Shown here one piece after another: positions 62,887 to 64,000 of a stretch of DNA of 64,000 nt. Source of the stretch: [Eubacterium] saphenum. Its GTDB lineage: Bacteria > Bacillota > Clostridia > Peptostreptococcales > Anaerovoracaceae. The position numbers and the translations under genes are program-made. The notes below the pieces were generated by a model. The model saw only the letters and a list, made by a program, of their open reading frames with translations. It was not told where the DNA came from and did not search any database. Numbering within the stretch: position 1 is the first letter of the stretch; the number at the start of each line of letters is the position of its first letter. The DNA lies in assembly GCA_004555725.1 (NCBI GenBank), contig SFHC01000011.1, positions 1 through 64,000 on the forward strand, written 5' to 3'.

Positions 62887-63846
62887 TTACGCAGGCATAA
62901 ACTTGCTCTTCGGCTGACGGCAGCGCGGGCATTTCCAGCCATCCGGAAGTTCAGAGAACGGTGTCCCCGCAGGAATGCCGTGCTCCGGGTCACCCTGTTC
63001 CGGATCATAGACATAACCGCATACCGAGCAGACATATTTTCCTGTTGCTTCTTTTGCCTTCACCTCTGTCGGAGGAATAACTTCCGGCGGATTGTTCAGA
63101 TCAATGACCGCCTTCGATTCCAAATTCTCATACCCGAGCGGTGTGTGGGTGGAGCAGTAAACGGTAGGATGATCAGAGATGAACTCACGGACTCTGTCCA
63201 GAGATTCTCTCGCGGCCTTGACGTCCTCAAACACAACGGACAGTTTGTTCGCGTAGAGCGCTTCATCACAGTATGTAATGTCACCGTGAATCATGTAGAA
63301 CAGATCTCCGTCTTCAACAATGACAATACTGTTTCCGGTTGTATGGCCTTTAGCTTCGATATAGTGGATCCCCGGAGCGATCGTCTGGGATTTCGGGAAG
63401 TTGTAATACGGTCCGTCAGTGAAATCCACCGGAGTGACGTTCAGAAGATCCTTCAGCTCATCGGATCCCGCTTCTGTTCTGGAGGCAAAGATCTCCGCGT
63501 TCGGGAAAGAACGGAATTCTCCGCTGTGATCAGCATGCTTGTGTGTGACCAGAATCTTGCTGACCTGATCCGGCTCGTAGCCGACTTTCTTTAATGCAGA
63601 CACATAATCCGTAATCTTGTTACCCATAAAGATCGGTGTCTTGGCATCCGGAACCTGCTCAGGGAACTCCTTCGGCATTCCGGTGTCTACCAGGATAACT
63701 TCCTTACCGGTATCGATGACATAATTCTGCAGACTGGAACGGTAACGGATCCTTGGATCAAACTTTTCCACTCCTTCTTCACCGCCAAAAGCAAACGGCT
63801 GCAGCATATACCCGTTTTCAAATAATTTTACCGCACTGATCTTCAT
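62887..63846 (-). CDS. Metallo-beta-lactamase-fold hydrolase fused to rubredoxin
   Basis: 319 residues from ATG 63846, with AAAGGAGCG upstream. Residues 1-~250 are a metallo-beta-lactamase domain with H102-x-H104-x-D106-H107 (THKHADHSG), [15 protein letters not shown] and STHTPLG, all zinc or iron ligand positions. Residues 270-319 are a full rubredoxin (C273, C276, C306, C309). There is no flavodoxin domain, so it is not a classical flavodiiron protein. The lactonase-like MBL with a one-electron carrier suggests a redox reaction, or electron-regulated hydrolase, of unknown substrate. The promoter shares an operator with the DUF1304 gene. Confidence 0.9.
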   Translation of the reverse strand: MKISAVKLFENGYMLQPFAFGGEEGVEKFDPRIRYRSSLQNYVIDTGKEVILVDTGMPKEFPEQVPDAKTPIFMGNKITDYVSALKKVGYEPDQVSKILVTHKHADHSGEFRSFPNAEIFASRTEAGSDELKDLLNVTPVDFTDGPYYNFPKSQTIAPGIHYIEAKGHTTGNSIVIVEDGDLFYMIHGDITYCDEALYANKLSVVFEDVKAARESLDRVREFISDHPTVYCSTHTPLGYENLESKAVIDLNNPPEVIPPTEVKAKEATGKYVCSVCGYVYDPEQGDPEHGIPAGTPFSELPDGWKCPRCRQPKSKFMPA

Positions 63847-63922
63847 TATGCGCTCCTTTCTGCACAGACTGTATGTTTTACTCATCCTGCACATCAACAA
63901 CATCACTTTATTAACTATGTTC

Positions 63923-63951
63923 AGTATACATTGCACGCAATTAAATGTCAA
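63923..63951 (-). promoter_or_regulatory. Promoter with ATTGCACGCAAT operator
   Basis: Minus strand: TTGACA, 17 bp, TATACT. The operator (63930-63941) is 1 base from the -10. Similarity to 47330-47352 continues through TTAA and the -35. Confidence 0.72.
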
Positions 63952-64000
63952 GCGATCAAATCAAACTTTATGTAAAAAAATTATGAAAGCGCAAACATGC

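Noticed and set aside
1..64000. tRNA/rRNA genes, CRISPR arrays, insertion sequences
   Set aside because: No clover-leaf consensus, regular spaced repeats, or transposase motifs were seen on either strand.

Overview
The window looks like chromosomal DNA of a strictly anaerobic, low-to-mid GC Gram-positive bacterium of the class Clostridia, probably a gut-type Lachnospiraceae or a related family. Supporting signs are AGGAGG-type ribosome binding sites and TTGACA/TATAAT promoters almost everywhere, a trimeric NuoE/NuoF/[FeFe]-hydrogenase operon, ferredoxin-tailed aldo/keto reductases, an old-yellow-enzyme/dienoyl-CoA-reductase-type flavoprotein, a rubredoxin fusion, a TPP-riboswitch-controlled thiC, a mutS-mutL-miaA block and a sortase-type surface protein. 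I see no tRNA or rRNA gene, CRISPR array or complete insertion sequence. The genus cannot be fixed from sequence alone.

Layout. 0-8 kb: a Cna-B surface adhesin lacking its signal peptide and beginning at a run of eight G, a secreted lysine-rich protein, a DUF1805 protein, a Nudix hydrolase, an arginase-fold protein, a lipase-like protein that seems to have lost its 5' end, and an Fe-S aldo/keto reductase. 8-20.8 kb: a PAS-GAF protein followed by a scrap of GGDEF domain (a decayed diguanylate cyclase), MscS, tcdA, two tiny genes, an alanine/glycine symporter with a palindrome in its promoter, a PepX-type peptidase, an HD hydrolase/membrane protein/AlkD operon, a DUF1232 protein, and a decayed antimicrobial-peptide-type ABC transporter locus. 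20.8-27.3 kb: a membrane phosphoesterase, a DUF5714 protein, Fe-alcohol dehydrogenase, thiC with its TPP riboswitch, and small proteins. 27.5-40.5 kb: a 1460-residue c-di-GMP protein, then mutS, mutL, miaA, a tyrosine recombinase overlapping miaA, and ynbB. 40.6-45.5 kb: a TVP38 membrane protein, a second symporter with a PucR regulator, and a YneA-like LysM protein under two SOS boxes.

45.5-46.5 kb is a nearly gene-free stretch rich in stem-loops. 46.5-54.9 kb: small redox and membrane genes, a GNAT acetyltransferase, then a set of oxidoreductase/peripheral-metabolism genes (enoate-reductase type, cyclase, AhpD-like, cysteine desulfurase-like, Fe-S aldo/keto reductase). 55-61 kb: an ECF sigma/anti-sigma pair with an ECF-type promoter of its own, then the hydABC hydrogenase operon. 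61.3-64 kb: a TMEM175-family channel, a C39-type peptidase, and a metallo-beta-lactamase-rubredoxin fusion.

How the parts work together. Many genes handle electrons: bifurcating hydrogenase, rubredoxin, Fe-S reductases, thioredoxin-fold protein. The regulatory observation I rate highest is that two distant promoters (about 47.3 kb and 63.9 kb) share a 12-bp near-palindrome, ATTGYRCGCAAT, in the same place in the -35/-10 spacer. This suggests one repressor controlling a small, possibly redox-related regulon. Other regulatory signals are an SOS promoter on the yneA-like gene, an ECF autoregulatory promoter, and direct repeats downstream of the hydrogenase promoter.
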